DNA from: Guptibacillus hwajinpoensis
GTDB lineage: Bacteria > Bacillota > Bacilli > Bacillales > Guptibacillaceae
Length of the DNA: 64,000 bases
Assembly: GCF_020171785.1 (NCBI RefSeq)
Contig: NZ_JAIVAE010000006.1
Location: 186,001 to 250,000, forward strand
Reading direction: 5' to 3'
The position numbers were made by a program, and so were the translations under genes. The notes under the pieces are model-generated. The model had not been told where the DNA came from and did not search any database. It saw only the letters and a program-made list of their open reading frames with translations. How positions within the stretch are numbered: position 1 is the first letter of the stretch; the number at the start of each line of letters is the position of its first letter. Shown in pieces: positions 19,773-29,417 of this stretch.

Positions 19773-20275
19773 GAAACACAGAGCGGTACCCCGTTACTGG
19801 TAGCAATGCTCTCTGGCAAATTTATAAAACCGTTCCGTTTTGGAAGGTCGTGAAGAACTTTATTGTGATCCAGCTCGCTCGATACACTCCTTTTATTCCT
19901 ATGAAGAATTGGTTGTATAAAACCTTCCTAGGTGTGAAAATTGGTGACCAAACGGCATTTGCCCTTATGGTGATGCTCGACATTATGTTTCCGGAAAAGA
20001 TTTCAGTCGGAAAAAACTCCATTATAGGCTACAATACAACGATATTAGCTCATGAATATTTGATAGATGAGTATCGCCTTGGCGATGTTGTCATTGGTGA
20101 TGGGGTGATGATTGGGGCGAATAGTACATTGTTGCCGGGCATTACGATTGGTGATGGGGCGATTGTATCAGCTGGGACGCTTGTTCATAAAAGTGTGCCA
20201 GCAGGGGCTTTTGTTGGTGGAAATCCAATGCAGGTCATCTATACGAAAGAAGAACGAGCAAAGCACGATATATAA
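19769..20275 (+). CDS. yvoF: YvoF-like acyltransferase (left-handed beta-helix)
   Basis: 168 residues. The N-terminal ~60 residues are basic and partly hydrophobic (WKVVKNFIVIQLARYTPF). From ~75 on there are hexapeptide repeats (ISVGKN SIIGYN TTILAH, VVIGDG VMIGAN STLLPG ITIGDG AIVSAG), the LbH acyltransferase fold. The PAGAFVGGNPMQVI ending is typical of maltose/galactoside-type O-acetyltransferases. Acceptor unknown. The GTG start overlaps the ppaX stop, indicating translational coupling. Last gene of the hprK operon. Confidence 0.85.
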   Translation: MRNTERYPVTGSNALWQIYKTVPFWKVVKNFIVIQLARYTPFIPMKNWLYKTFLGVKIGDQTAFALMVMLDIMFPEKISVGKNSIIGYNTTILAHEYLIDEYRLGDVVIGDGVMIGANSTLLPGITIGDGAIVSAGTLVHKSVPAGAFVGGNPMQVIYTKEERAKHDI

Positions 20276-20306
20276 AAGCCCGCAGCAGATGCTGCGGGCT
20301 TTCTTG
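20276..20306. terminator. Bidirectional terminator between yvoF and map
   Basis: AGCCCGCAGCA / TGCTGCGGGCT perfect 11-bp stem, flanked by TTTCTT on the plus side and a short A run before it that gives T on the minus strand. Confidence 0.85.
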
Positions 20307-20309
20307 TAA

Positions 20310-21065
20310 TTACTCGTCACCCTGATCTGTTAGAATAACTGGGCCGTCTTTTGTAATGGCTAGTGTATGTTCATACTGAGCGGATGTAGAGCCATCCACT
20401 GTGCGAGCTGTCCAGCCATCTTCGTCAATCGTGCTGTATGGTTTACCAATGTTTAGCATCGGTTCAATTGTAATCACCATACCTTCTTTCAGTCTAGCGC
20501 CTGTACCGGGCTGACCGAAATGTGGAATCATCGGTTCTTCGTGAAGAGTCGGTCCAATGCCGTGTCCAGTGAAATCTCGAACAACGCCAAATCCTTCTGC
20601 TTCAGCATATTTTTGAATCGCATGGCCGATGTCGCCAATGCGGTTGCCAATGACGGCTTGCTCGATACCTAAGTAGAGAGATTTTTTCGTCGTTTCAAGC
20701 AAATGCTGCTTTTCTTCTGAAATTTCTCCTACTGCATACGTCCATGCAGAATCAGCGAGTGCGCCATTTAAATTCACAACCATGTCGATTGTAACGATGT
20801 CGCCTTCTTTCAGTTTTCTTGAACCTGGGAACCCGTGACAAATGACATCATTAACAGAAGCACATGTGGCGTAAGGGTAATCTTGATAGCCTTTTTGCTC
20901 TGGTGTCGCCCCGCGTTCTTCTAAAAAGAGTTCAACAAAATCATCAATTTGTTTCGTTGTAACACCTGGTTTAATAATGCTACGAAGTTCTTTGTGGCAA
21001 TCAGCCAGAACCTCTCCAGCTTCTTTCATTAATTGAATTTCTCGACTTGTTTTACGGTGAATCAT
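20310..21065 (-). CDS. map: Methionine aminopeptidase type I
   Basis: 251 residues. Cytosolic metalloprotease that removes the initiator Met from nascent proteins. Pita-bread fold with metal ligands visible in order: VTIDMVVNLNGALADSAWTY (two Asp), FTGHGIGPTLHEEPMIPHFG (His), MVITIEPML (Glu) and the final AQYEHTLAIT (Glu). The form without N-terminal zinc finger resembles B. subtilis MapB/YflG rather than the ribosomal-operon Map. A second paralogue is therefore expected elsewhere. Minus strand, standing between the hprK operon and chaA; AGGCGAAA precedes the ATG. Confidence 0.95.
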   Translation of the reverse strand: MIHRKTSREIQLMKEAGEVLADCHKELRSIIKPGVTTKQIDDFVELFLEERGATPEQKGYQDYPYATCASVNDVICHGFPGSRKLKEGDIVTIDMVVNLNGALADSAWTYAVGEISEEKQHLLETTKKSLYLGIEQAVIGNRIGDIGHAIQKYAEAEGFGVVRDFTGHGIGPTLHEEPMIPHFGQPGTGARLKEGMVITIEPMLNIGKPYSTIDEDGWTARTVDGSTSAQYEHTLAITKDGPVILTDQGDE

Positions 21066-21184
21066 GTTTTCGCCTACTTTCTGCGTTTTCGTTCGATCCG
21101 TTAGGTGGACATTCCATCATCCTGAAGAGGATGAAGTCCAATTTCTAACACGTTATGCGGAAGATCTTCCCTCAGTTACTGTAA

Positions 21185-21210
21185 CAAAAAAGCCCGCAAA
21201 TTGCAGGCTT
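21185..21210 (-). terminator. Terminator of chaA (minus strand)
   Basis: On the minus strand GCCTGCAA / TTGCGGGC forms an 8-bp stem with one G-U, followed by T6. Confidence 0.8.
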
Positions 21211-21215
21211 CTTGA

Positions 21216-22292
21216 TTAAAGTAAATAAAATCCGATCCCCATAATTAAGTAAGCAGCGAGTAACGTCGCTCCTTCAAACCAGTTCGTTTCGCCATCATTA
21301 CTGATGACAATCATTAGCAATACGGCTGTTACCATCGTCACTAGCTCTGGTAACGTAAAGACAAGTGGCATTTGCACCGGGAAGAAAAGGGAGATAAGGA
21401 CGAGTAGTGGCGCAACAAACATGGCCACCTGTAAGGTTGAACCAACTGCAATTTCAACAGCTACATCCATTTTATTTTTGTAAGCCATGATGATAGCGGA
21501 AGCGTGCTCAGCCGCATTTCCTACAATGGCTACAATGATGACCCCAATAAATAATTCACTCCAGCCAAATGTATCCCCAACTGTTTCAAATGTATGCACA
21601 AGACTTTCTGATACATAGGCCACTGCAGCAGTCGACAGAGCTAGCACAAGCATCGCTTTTTTTCGACTCCACTCAGGTTCTTCGTGAGCGTGTTTGCCGC
21701 CGGCATCGCTCCCTTCTTGATTAGAAACGTGCTGGTAGACACCTCGATGGGTTACGAGCTTAAAGAAGAGTGCAGCAAGGTAAAGAACGATAAGAATGAT
21801 GGATATGCCTGTACTTAATGAAATCGCTTCTGCGTCACTCATGTCCATTGAGAACACTTCAGGTATAACAAATGCCACAATCACTCCAAACATTAACAGT
21901 CCGGAATTGTGCCTGGCGTCATAGACGTTGAATTTTTGTCTTTTAAACTTTAATCCTCCAACGAAGAATGACAAACCAGCAACAAGGAGCAGGTTTCCTA
22001 GAACTGATCCTGTTAGTGAAGCAAGTACAATTTCAATTAAACCTTCTCTTAATGCAAAAATTGAAATGATAAGTTCAACTGCATTTCCAAAGGTTGCGTT
22101 AAGCAAGCCACCAATCCTTGGTCCTGAGATTACTGCAAGACTTTCGGTTGCTCTTCCCATATAAGCGGCAAGAGAAACAATGGTTAAGCAATAGACGACA
22201 AACATGAGTGTTTGTGACCAATGAAGAAGACTTCCTGCAACGGATAGGGGAACGCCGATGATCACGAGGAAAAAGAAAATTTTATTAACCAC
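21216..22292 (-). CDS. chaA: Ca2+/H+ antiporter ChaA/CaxA family
   Basis: 358 residues, about eleven hydrophobic segments. Calcium/cation antiporter superfamily with both alpha repeats: GGLLNATFGNAVELIISIFAL (~residue 60) and GNAAEHASAIIMAYKNKMD (~residue 255), each with the acidic transport residue. A His/acidic-rich loop (KHAHEEPEW) splits the two halves. It exports Ca2+ in exchange for H+ and closely follows B. subtilis YfkE/ChaA in remembered sequence. Initiation at GTG 22292 is favoured because AGAGAGGATG lies at correct distance; the ATG nine bases upstream overlaps that site. Monocistronic. Confidence 0.92.
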   Translation of the reverse strand: MVNKIFFFLVIIGVPLSVAGSLLHWSQTLMFVVYCLTIVSLAAYMGRATESLAVISGPRIGGLLNATFGNAVELIISIFALREGLIEIVLASLTGSVLGNLLLVAGLSFFVGGLKFKRQKFNVYDARHNSGLLMFGVIVAFVIPEVFSMDMSDAEAISLSTGISIILIVLYLAALFFKLVTHRGVYQHVSNQEGSDAGGKHAHEEPEWSRKKAMLVLALSTAAVAYVSESLVHTFETVGDTFGWSELFIGVIIVAIVGNAAEHASAIIMAYKNKMDVAVEIAVGSTLQVAMFVAPLLVLISLFFPVQMPLVFTLPELVTMVTAVLLMIVISNDGETNWFEGATLLAAYLIMGIGFYLL

Positions 22293-22518
22293 GTGGCACA
22301 TCCTCTCTTTTCATCATTTAATCTTTTCCTCATTATAGATTTCATTATTTGGAAAAGAAAGTTTCTATCATAGTTATTACCCCAATCTACGAAGAAGTGA
22401 TCACAATTATGAGACAGTAACCCAAAAATCGACATCATTCTTTAAGATCACCTAAAAAATAAAGGTAATTCACATTGGAGTACAGAAAAGGAGTAAAGGG
22501 AATAATGCCCCTTATTGG

Positions 22519-22547
22519 TTGACGAAAAAAATAAAGCCGTGTAAACT
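22519..22547 (+). promoter_or_regulatory. Sigma-A promoter of the histidine operon
   Basis: TTGACG (22519-22524), 17 nt, TAAACT (22542-22547), 60 bp before hisZ. The ~300-bp gap from chaA (22293-22606) otherwise holds AT-rich sequence; I see no T-box, riboswitch or leader peptide in it. Confidence 0.7.
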
Positions 22548-22606
22548 ACAAATAACTTCATCTTGTTAGTATGTTAGCGAACTAAAGGAAATGTGAGGTG
22601 CACAAA

Positions 22607-23785
22607 ATGACAAGACCATTCGTATTTGAGAAACCGCTCGGTATGCGCGATACGCTACCGGTCCTATATGACTTGAAAACAAGCATTCGTGAAAAGATTC
22701 AGCGTGTAACAGAGGGATGGGGCTATCGTTTTATGAACACCCCCACGCTAGAGTACTATGAAACGGTAGGCGAAGCTTCTGCCATTCTTGATCAGCAGCT
22801 TTTTAAACTACTTGACCAGCGTGGCAATACGCTCGTCTTAAGACCCGACATGACGGCCCCAATTGCTCGTGTGGCAGCTTCAAGTCTTAAAAACGAACCG
22901 TTTCCACTACGGCTTGCCTATGATTCCAATGTGTTTCGCGCACAGGAAGACGAAGGTGGGAAACCCGCTGAATTTGAACAAATCGGCGTCGAGTTAATCG
23001 GAGATCGGACAACTAGTGCTGATGCAGAAGTGATTGCATTAATGGCTGCTGTTTTAGAAGAAGCAGGCCTTGAAGATTTTCAAATCGCCATTGGGCACGT
23101 TGGTTTTATTCAAGAACTGTTTCTTTCAATCGTTGGAAATGAAGAACGAGCGGCTGTCCTTCGCCGTTATTTATATGAGAAAAATTATGTAGGCTACCGT
23201 CAGCATGTTCGGGAAATGCCGCTATCCACAATTGATCAAAAAAGATTAATGGCATTACTGACGATTCGTGGTGATGGATCAAAATTAGAAGAAGCGATTG
23301 AACTTCTTCCAAATGAAGCTGGTGAACGAGTGCTTAATGAGCTTCGCACACTCTTACATACGCTCAAAGCTTATGGTGTTTCAGATCAAGTAAAATTTGA
23401 TTTTACACTTGTAAGTCATATGAGTTATTACACAGGCGTTGTATTTGAAGGGTATGCGAACAACCTTGGCGTGCCTCTAAGTAATGGAGGACGTTACGAT
23501 GAGTTGCTCGAGCGCTTTGATCGTCCAGCTCAGGCAACGGGTTTTGGTATTCGCCTTGATCATCTTGCGGAAGCACTAGGGGTAACGGATCATGAGCGCT
23601 TGCCTAATGCCATTATCTTCAGCCCTGAACGAAGAGAAGAAGCCATTCAACAGGCGTCAGAACGACGAGCGGATGGCGAGAAAGTTGTTGTGCAGGAGTT
23701 AAGCGGTATAACGAATCTTGATGCTTACTCTGAGCGTTTTGAAGATGTAACCTATTTAATCGGTAAGAGCGGAAAGGGGATGTAA
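22607..23785 (+). CDS. hisZ: ATP phosphoribosyltransferase regulatory subunit HisZ
   Basis: 392 residues. A histidyl-tRNA synthetase paralogue that lacks the anticodon-binding function and pairs with the short HisG to form the octameric first enzyme of histidine biosynthesis. Class II synthetase fold elements: motif 1 region [20 protein letters not shown], motif 2 [14 protein letters not shown], the ALRL-type [11 protein letters not shown], and [14 protein letters not shown] 22607 follows GAGGTG; an in-frame GTG at 22598 is within that ribosome binding site. First gene of the eight-gene his operon. Confidence 0.95.
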   Translation: MTRPFVFEKPLGMRDTLPVLYDLKTSIREKIQRVTEGWGYRFMNTPTLEYYETVGEASAILDQQLFKLLDQRGNTLVLRPDMTAPIARVAASSLKNEPFPLRLAYDSNVFRAQEDEGGKPAEFEQIGVELIGDRTTSADAEVIALMAAVLEEAGLEDFQIAIGHVGFIQELFLSIVGNEERAAVLRRYLYEKNYVGYRQHVREMPLSTIDQKRLMALLTIRGDGSKLEEAIELLPNEAGERVLNELRTLLHTLKAYGVSDQVKFDFTLVSHMSYYTGVVFEGYANNLGVPLSNGGRYDELLERFDRPAQATGFGIRLDHLAEALGVTDHERLPNAIIFSPERREEAIQQASERRADGEKVVVQELSGITNLDAYSERFEDVTYLIGKSGKGM

Positions 23786-23787
23786 TC

Positions 23788-24429
23788 ATGCTAACGATGG
23801 CCATGCCGAAAGGGCGTATTTTTGAAGAAGCAGTTGAATTGCTTCGAAATGCAGGTTATCAACTTCCCCCTGAGTTTGATGATTCACGGAAGTTAATCAT
23901 TGATATAGAAGAAGAAAATCTTCGTTTTATTTTAGCGAAACCAATGGATGTTCCAACTTATGTGGAACACGGCGTAGCTGACGTTGGAATCGCTGGGAAA
24001 GACGTGATGCTTGAAGAAGAACGGAATGTGTATGAAGTGCTTGATCTGAAAATTAGCGGTTGTTATCTCGCGGTTGCAGGACTCTCAGATGGTCCTATTA
24101 AAGGGGTGGCACCGAAAATCGCAACAAAATATCCGAACGTTGCGTCAAATTACTTCCGTCAGCAGGGTGAGCAAGTTGAAATCATTAAGCTAAACGGATC
24201 GATTGAGCTTGCGCCACTGATTGGTCTAGCGGATCGCATCGTTGATATTGTTTCAACAGGTCGAACCTTAACAGAAAACGGCTTAATGGAAACGGCATTT
24301 ATTGAGCCAATCACATCGCGCTTTATTGTGAACCCAGTAAGCTATCGAACGAAAGATGCCATTATTGACGATATGGTCGAACGTCTTTCAGCAGTTGTGG
24401 AAGGAGAGAGTGCAGATGAAAATCGTTAA
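23788..24429 (+). CDS. hisG: ATP phosphoribosyltransferase, short form (HisG)
   Basis: 213 residues, the short HisG that depends on HisZ. Condenses ATP with PRPP to phosphoribosyl-ATP, the committed and feedback-inhibited step. Begins [18 protein letters not shown] and carries the PRPP-binding loop [14 protein letters not shown] (~residue 152). Only two bases separate the hisZ stop from this ATG. The long-form C-terminal allosteric domain is absent, as expected with HisZ. It overlaps hisD by 14 bp. Confidence 0.97.
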   Translation: MLTMAMPKGRIFEEAVELLRNAGYQLPPEFDDSRKLIIDIEEENLRFILAKPMDVPTYVEHGVADVGIAGKDVMLEEERNVYEVLDLKISGCYLAVAGLSDGPIKGVAPKIATKYPNVASNYFRQQGEQVEIIKLNGSIELAPLIGLADRIVDIVSTGRTLTENGLMETAFIEPITSRFIVNPVSYRTKDAIIDDMVERLSAVVEGESADENR

Positions 24430-25690
24430 TCGTAATGAAGGCATTTCCATTAAACGCTCGATTGAGCAAGGAACGGAAGAGCAGCGTCAGGCTGTTCTTT
24501 CGATTCTTTCACAAGTGAAAGCGACTGGTGATGAAGCGATTAAGGAAAACACAAAGAAGTTTGATGGAGCAGACTTAACTGAACTGCGCGTTTCAGCTGA
24601 AGAAATCGAAAGCGCCTATACCGATTTATCTGATGAACTCATCACAACGATTAGACAGGCTGCAAAGAACATCCAAACGTTTCACGAGCGTCAGCGCCGT
24701 CAGTCCTGGTTTACGACGGCTGAAGACGGTACAATGCTAGGACAAAAAGTGACGCCACTTGATTCTGTTGGCGTCTATGTTCCTGGTGGAAAAGCCGCTT
24801 ATCCCTCTTCGGTACTCATGAACGTCATTCCGGCCATCGCTGCGGGTGTAAAGCGAATTGCAATGGTCACACCGCCTGATGCAGAGGGAAATGTCCCTTC
24901 TGGTGTTCTTGTTGCAGCAAATGAAGTAGGCGTTACGGAAATTTTTAAAGTAGGCGGCGCTCAAGCAGTTGCGGCACTCGCATACGGGACCGAAACAATT
25001 TCCCCGGTTGATAAAATTGTAGGACCGGGTAACATCTTCGTTGCACTTGCGAAACGAGAAGTGTTTGGGATCGTCGATATTGATATGATCGCTGGTCCAA
25101 GTGAAATCGTTGTGTTAGCTGATGAACAGGCGAATCCAGCTTATGTTGCAGCAGATCTTTTATCCCAAGCTGAACATGATGAGCGGGCAAGCGCCGTTCT
25201 TGTCACAACATCATCTGCTCTTGCTGAGCGCGTACAGGAAGAAGTGAAGCAACAGCTCGTTGCACTTCCGCGCGCCGACATTGCCGCAACGTCGATTGAG
25301 GATTATGGCATGATTTATGTTGTGGATCACCTTGCGGAAGCGGTTGAAGCTGTAAATGAACTTGCGCCTGAGCACCTTGAAATTATGGTCGATGAGCCGA
25401 TGACGCTGCTAGGGAAAATTCGTCACGCTGGAGCGATTTTCCTTGGGCCATATAGCTCCGAGCCAGTTGGGGATTATTTTGCTGGACCTAATCACGTTCT
25501 CCCAACGAATGGAACCGCCCGATTTTCAAGTCCATTGTCAGTAGATGACTTTATTAAAAAATCAAGCGTTATTTCTTATAGTAAAGAAGCATTGAGAAAG
25601 AACGGTAACAGCATCGCAGCGCTGGCTAAGCTTGAAGGGCTTGATGCTCACGCAAGAGCTGTTGAACTTCGATTGGAGGATTTAAAATGA
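24416..25690 (+). CDS. hisD: Histidinol dehydrogenase HisD
   Basis: 424 residues. Zinc enzyme carrying out the last two oxidations, L-histidinol to histidine with two NAD+. Signature around [20 protein letters not shown] (~residues 220-240), zinc and catalytic ligands in [14 protein letters not shown] (~255-268) and [11 protein letters not shown] (~315-325), and [15 protein letters not shown]. The start at ATG 24416 is set by AAGGAGAG inside the end of hisG. The preceding in-frame codons overlap hisG and are not used. Confidence 0.97.
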   Translation: MKIVNRNEGISIKRSIEQGTEEQRQAVLSILSQVKATGDEAIKENTKKFDGADLTELRVSAEEIESAYTDLSDELITTIRQAAKNIQTFHERQRRQSWFTTAEDGTMLGQKVTPLDSVGVYVPGGKAAYPSSVLMNVIPAIAAGVKRIAMVTPPDAEGNVPSGVLVAANEVGVTEIFKVGGAQAVAALAYGTETISPVDKIVGPGNIFVALAKREVFGIVDIDMIAGPSEIVVLADEQANPAYVAADLLSQAEHDERASAVLVTTSSALAERVQEEVKQQLVALPRADIAATSIEDYGMIYVVDHLAEAVEAVNELAPEHLEIMVDEPMTLLGKIRHAGAIFLGPYSSEPVGDYFAGPNHVLPTNGTARFSSPLSVDDFIKKSSVISYSKEALRKNGNSIAALAKLEGLDAHARAVELRLEDLK

Positions 25691-26280
25691 GCGAAGAAAG
25701 AAAAAGTTCCATTTCAAGAGAAACCTCTGAAACATCGATTAACTTATCCTTTGGGGTAGACGGAAGTGGAAAAACTGATTTGCAAACCGGTGTCCCTTTT
25801 CTTACTCACATGCTTGATTTGTTCACGAAGCATGGCAAGTTTGATTTAGCGATTGCGGCAAATGGGGACACAGAAGTTGATGATCACCACACAACAGAAG
25901 ACATTGGAATTTGCCTTGGTGAAGCACTAAAACAGGCGCTTGGGTCAAAAGAAGGCATTAAGCGATATGGCAATGCGTTTGTTCCGATGGATGATGCGCT
26001 TGCTCAGGTTGTCGTAGATCTAAGCAACCGACCACACCTTGAATATCGTGTGGAACTTCCATCGAATCGTGTTGGAACGTTTGATACTGAATTGGTGCAT
26101 GAGTTTTTGTGGAAGCTTGCGATTGAAGCAAGAATGAACTTACACGTGATTGTTCACTACGGACACAATACACACCACATTATTGAAGCTATTTTTAAAG
26201 CACTCGGACGTGCTCTAGATGAGGCAACGCTAATCGATCCCAGAGTAAAAGGTGTGCCATCAACGAAAGGAATGCTTTAA
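25687..26280 (+). CDS. hisB: Imidazoleglycerol-phosphate dehydratase HisB
   Basis: 197 residues, the monofunctional dehydratase. Two Mn-binding HHxxE-type motifs: [17 protein letters not shown] (~residue 64) and [19 protein letters not shown] (~residue 162). Converts IGP to imidazole acetol phosphate. The ATG overlaps the hisD stop (ATGA), giving translational coupling. The phosphatase half found in enterobacterial HisB is missing, and no HisJ/HisN phosphatase is in this operon. Confidence 0.97.
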   Translation: MSEERKSSISRETSETSINLSFGVDGSGKTDLQTGVPFLTHMLDLFTKHGKFDLAIAANGDTEVDDHHTTEDIGICLGEALKQALGSKEGIKRYGNAFVPMDDALAQVVVDLSNRPHLEYRVELPSNRVGTFDTELVHEFLWKLAIEARMNLHVIVHYGHNTHHIIEAIFKALGRALDEATLIDPRVKGVPSTKGML

Positions 26281-26916
26281 ATGATCGGTATTATTGACTA
26301 CGGGATGGGGAATTTATACAGCGTAAGTAAGGCACTAGAGCGTCTCGGTTATGACTATTTTGTTTCAGAGGATGAGAAGGAGCTCGCCAAAGCGACTGGA
26401 CTTCTCCTTCCTGGAGTTGGTTCTTTTCGTGATGCGATGGCGATTTTAACGGAAACGGGGTTAAAAGCTTTTATTGAAAAAGAAGTGGAAGCAGGTAAAC
26501 CGTTACTTGGCATTTGTCTTGGCATGCAGCTTCTTTTTGAAGAAAGTGATGAAAATGGGTATGCGGAGGGCTTCTCTTTTTTACCGGGTAAAGTAAAGAA
26601 GTTTCCTGGCAAAGATGCGTTTGGTAATGCCTATAAAGTTCCGCATATGGGGTGGAACAAGCTAGTGATTCATCAGCCTGATTCCTTTTTAATGAATGGT
26701 GTCGGTGATGAGCACGTGTATTTTGTGCACTCCTATTATGTGGATACAGATGATCGTGATGTTTTAATTTCAACAGCTGATTATGCTGAGGAAGTTCCGG
26801 CTGTTGTTGGTAAAGGGAAGGTGTTTGGCACCCAGTTCCATCCGGAGAAAAGCAGTCATGCTGGTCTTACGATTCTAAAAAACTATGCCCAATACGTAGA
26901 AAGGAATGACGCATAA
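26281..26916 (+). CDS. hisH: Imidazole glycerol phosphate synthase, glutaminase subunit HisH
   Basis: 211 residues, class I glutamine amidotransferase. Nucleophile Cys in [16 protein letters not shown] (~residue 80), oxyanion strand LLPGVGSF, and the His-Glu pair in [14 protein letters not shown] (~residue 186). Supplies ammonia to HisF. It starts immediately after the hisB stop with no gap. Confidence 0.97.
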   Translation: MIGIIDYGMGNLYSVSKALERLGYDYFVSEDEKELAKATGLLLPGVGSFRDAMAILTETGLKAFIEKEVEAGKPLLGICLGMQLLFEESDENGYAEGFSFLPGKVKKFPGKDAFGNAYKVPHMGWNKLVIHQPDSFLMNGVGDEHVYFVHSYYVDTDDRDVLISTADYAEEVPAVVGKGKVFGTQFHPEKSSHAGLTILKNYAQYVERNDA

Positions 26917-26917
26917 G

Positions 26918-27637
26918 ATGCCAATTACCATTTATCCTGCTATTGATATGAGAGGCGGCAAATGTGTACGTCTTTTGCAAGGTGATTACGATAAAGAAAC
27001 GGTTTACGGCGATTCGCCTTTTGATATGGCAAAGCAATTTGCTGATGATGGAGCCGAGTGGATTCATATGGTTGATCTTGACGGGGCAAGAGAGGGAAAG
27101 CGTGTAAATGATCGCCACGTTCTTGAGGTGGCCAACAACTTATCGGCGCGTGTTCAAGTTGGAGGAGGAATTCGAACGGAAGAAGACGTTGCTTATTACC
27201 TTGAAAACGGTGTTGATCGGATTATTCTCGGTAGCAGTGCCATATCTGATCCAGACTTTGTGAAAAGAATGCTCGCGAAATATAAAGAAAAGATTGCGAT
27301 CGGAATTGATGCAAGAGATGGATATGTCGCAGTTGAAGGCTGGCTAAAAACATCCGAAATCAAAGCAGTCGATCTTGGAAAAGAGCTTGCTGAGCATGGC
27401 GCAGAGGTTTTCATTTTTACGGATATTTCAAAAGACGGAATGCTATCAGGTCCAAACGTTGAAGCAATTGCTGAGCTTGGTGAGGCTACCGGTAAAGACG
27501 TGATTGCTTCAGGTGGGATCAGCAACCTTGATGATGTGAAAAGTCTTGAACAAAGAAGTGATTCCATTAGTGGTGCAATTATCGGAAAAGCTCTCTACAC
27601 GAATCAATTTACTTTAAAACAAGCGCTGGAGGTCTAG
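26918..27637 (+). CDS. hisA: ProFAR isomerase HisA
   Basis: 239 residues, TIM barrel. Catalyses the Amadori-type isomerisation of ProFAR to PRFAR. Opening [18 protein letters not shown] with the catalytic Asp, the second catalytic Asp region [16 protein letters not shown] (~residue 165), and phosphate-binding loops [13 protein letters not shown] and [13 protein letters not shown] 26918 aligns with HisA N termini; an ATG four codons earlier (26906) is in frame but sits on the ribosome binding site. Confidence 0.95.
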   Translation: MPITIYPAIDMRGGKCVRLLQGDYDKETVYGDSPFDMAKQFADDGAEWIHMVDLDGAREGKRVNDRHVLEVANNLSARVQVGGGIRTEEDVAYYLENGVDRIILGSSAISDPDFVKRMLAKYKEKIAIGIDARDGYVAVEGWLKTSEIKAVDLGKELAEHGAEVFIFTDISKDGMLSGPNVEAIAELGEATGKDVIASGGISNLDDVKSLEQRSDSISGAIIGKALYTNQFTLKQALEV

Positions 27638-27639
27638 GG

Positions 27640-28398
27640 ATGCTGACGAAACGAATTATCCCGTGCCTGGATGTGAAAGACGGCCGCGTTGTGAAAGGCA
27701 TCCAGTTTGTAGGGCTTAGAGATGCCGGTGATCCTGTTGAATTAGCGAGAGTGTACGATGAGGAAGGTGCAGACGAGCTTGTTTTTTTAGATATCTCTGC
27801 TTCTCATGAAGGAAGAGAAACGATGGTCGATGTAGTGCGACAGGTGGCAGCGGAACTTGCTATTCCTTTTACCGTTGGCGGTGGAATTAATAAGCTTGAA
27901 GATATGAAACGAGTGCTTCGTGCCGGAGCTGATAAAGTATCGATGAATACAGCCGCTGTTCTTCGTCCGGAATTAATTCGTGAAGGCGCCGATTATTTTG
28001 GAACACAGTGCATGGTCGTTGCAATTGACGCAAAGTGGGAAGAAGAAACAAATTCATGGCGCGTTTATACCCACGGTGGTCGTACGGCAACGGAATGGGA
28101 TGCTGTTGAGTGGGCGATCAAAGCTCAGGAAATGGGTGCTGGCGAAATTCTATTAACAAGTATGAATGCGGACGGAAGTAAAGATGGGTTTGATGTTCCT
28201 CTAACGAAAGCGATTGGCGAAGCTGTTTCCATTCCTGTCATTGCATCAGGAGGAGCAGGGTCTTCTGAAGACTTTCTCGAGGTCTTCCACGATGCTTCAG
28301 CAGATGCTGCTTTAGCCGCATCAATCTTCCACTATAAAGAAACCTCACTATCGCATGTGAAAGATTACTTAAAACAAAACGGGGTGGCGATTCGATGA
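27640..28398 (+). CDS. hisF: Imidazole glycerol phosphate synthase, cyclase subunit HisF
   Basis: 252 residues, TIM barrel paralogue of HisA. Forms IGP and AICAR from PRFAR and ammonia channelled from His[19 protein letters not shown] with catalytic Asp11, and the second Asp in [16 protein letters not shown] (~residue 129). Two bases from hisA; the stop overlaps the hisI start (ATGA). AICAR released here links to purine synthesis. Confidence 0.98.
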   Translation: MLTKRIIPCLDVKDGRVVKGIQFVGLRDAGDPVELARVYDEEGADELVFLDISASHEGRETMVDVVRQVAAELAIPFTVGGGINKLEDMKRVLRAGADKVSMNTAAVLRPELIREGADYFGTQCMVVAIDAKWEEETNSWRVYTHGGRTATEWDAVEWAIKAQEMGAGEILLTSMNADGSKDGFDVPLTKAIGEAVSIPVIASGGAGSSEDFLEVFHDASADAALAASIFHYKETSLSHVKDYLKQNGVAIR

Positions 28399-29024
28399 AT
28401 ACCGAAATGATTCAATTTGATGAAAAAGGCCTTGTGCCAGCGATTGTACAGGATGTAGCGAGTAAAGAAGTGTTAACGCTAGCTTATATGAACAAAGAGT
28501 CACTAACGAAAACAATTGAAACAAAGGAAACGTGGTTTTACAGCCGTTCACGCGAAGAACTCTGGCATAAGGGAGAGACTTCAGGCAATACGCAGACCGT
28601 TCTTGATCTTCGCTATGATTGTGATCAAGACGCAGTGCTTGTGCTTGTAAATCCCGAGGGACCGGCCTGTCATAAAGGGACTTACTCTTGTTTCAGTGAA
28701 TCTCTTCTTTCAGAAGAACCAAAGTCAAATGGGGATCGTTTTGCTATCCTCAATACACTCGAACAAACGATTGCTAAAAGAGAAGCTGAGCGTCCTGATG
28801 GAGCTTATACAACATATCTCTTTAATGAAGGTGTTGATAAGATTCTAAAGAAGGTTGGCGAAGAAGCTTCCGAAGTCATCATTGCAGCAAAAAACCGCGA
28901 CCACCAAGAACTTACGTGGGAATCAGCCGACTTGATTTTCCATTTGATGGTGTTGTTGAGAGAGCAGGAATGTGCGCTCGATGACGTTCTTCAGGTACTT
29001 GAGGAACGACACGCTTCAAAATAA
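28395..29024 (+). CDS. hisI: Bifunctional phosphoribosyl-AMP cyclohydrolase / phosphoribosyl-ATP pyrophosphatase HisIE
   Basis: 209 residues, two fused domains. HisI half (~1-110): [21 protein letters not shown] and the zinc/Mg motif [15 protein letters not shown] with CHKGTYSCF. HisE half (~115-209): [25 protein letters not shown] and [18 protein letters not shown], an all-helical MazG-like pyrophosphatase. Last gene of the operon. No hisC aminotransferase or hisJ phosphatase follows; in Bacillus they are commonly elsewhere. Confidence 0.97.
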   Translation: MNTEMIQFDEKGLVPAIVQDVASKEVLTLAYMNKESLTKTIETKETWFYSRSREELWHKGETSGNTQTVLDLRYDCDQDAVLVLVNPEGPACHKGTYSCFSESLLSEEPKSNGDRFAILNTLEQTIAKREAERPDGAYTTYLFNEGVDKILKKVGEEASEVIIAAKNRDHQELTWESADLIFHLMVLLREQECALDDVLQVLEERHASK

Positions 29025-29091
29025 TGAAACTTCTTTCTCTCCCATTCGTAGACAAGAGTAAATTCAATTACGAGAAATGGAGAGAGGTTAC

Positions 29092-29229
29092 ATGTTTGTA
29101 GGGTTCATGTTTGTGGGACTTGCTATTGGACTTTTTCTCGGTGAACCAGGCCCTGGTGTGCTGCTTGGAATGGGAATTGGTTTTATTGCGCAAGAAATCT
29201 CAAAGCGCAAAAAAGATATGTGGAAATAA
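29092..29229 (+). CDS. Small hydrophobic protein, 45 aa
   Basis: A 45-residue open frame with a clear ribosome binding site (GGAGAGAGG about 6 nt before ATG) and its own terminator. The protein is one glycine-rich hydrophobic stretch (FVGLAIGLFLGEPGPGVLLG and a second GMGIGFIAQ) ending in a basic tail SKRKKDMWK. This predicts a hairpin-like two-helix membrane protein with a cytosolic C terminus. I do not recognise a named family. It stands between the his operon and yvcD, transcribed in the same direction. Confidence 0.7.
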   Translation: MFVGFMFVGLAIGLFLGEPGPGVLLGMGIGFIAQEISKRKKDMWK

Positions 29230-29258
29230 AAACGAGCCGAAGAGCTCGTTTTTATTTT
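29230..29258 (+). terminator. Intrinsic terminator after the 45-aa gene
   Basis: AAACGAGC / GCTCGTTT 8-bp stem, 6-nt loop, then TTTATTTT. It overlaps the last base of the stop codon and may serve the his transcript as well. Confidence 0.85.
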
Positions 29259-29417
29259 GGGGTGCATTAGACCAAAACGATTCGAAGAGCGTACCTGAGC
29301 ATTTAGCCAGTTTTTTCTACTTATTTTCTTTTACGATTGGAAGTAGATGTATGTTATACTTTTGAACGGATATGACTGGTAATAGAATTACTTGAAGAAA
29401 GATTATTGGGGGGAAAC

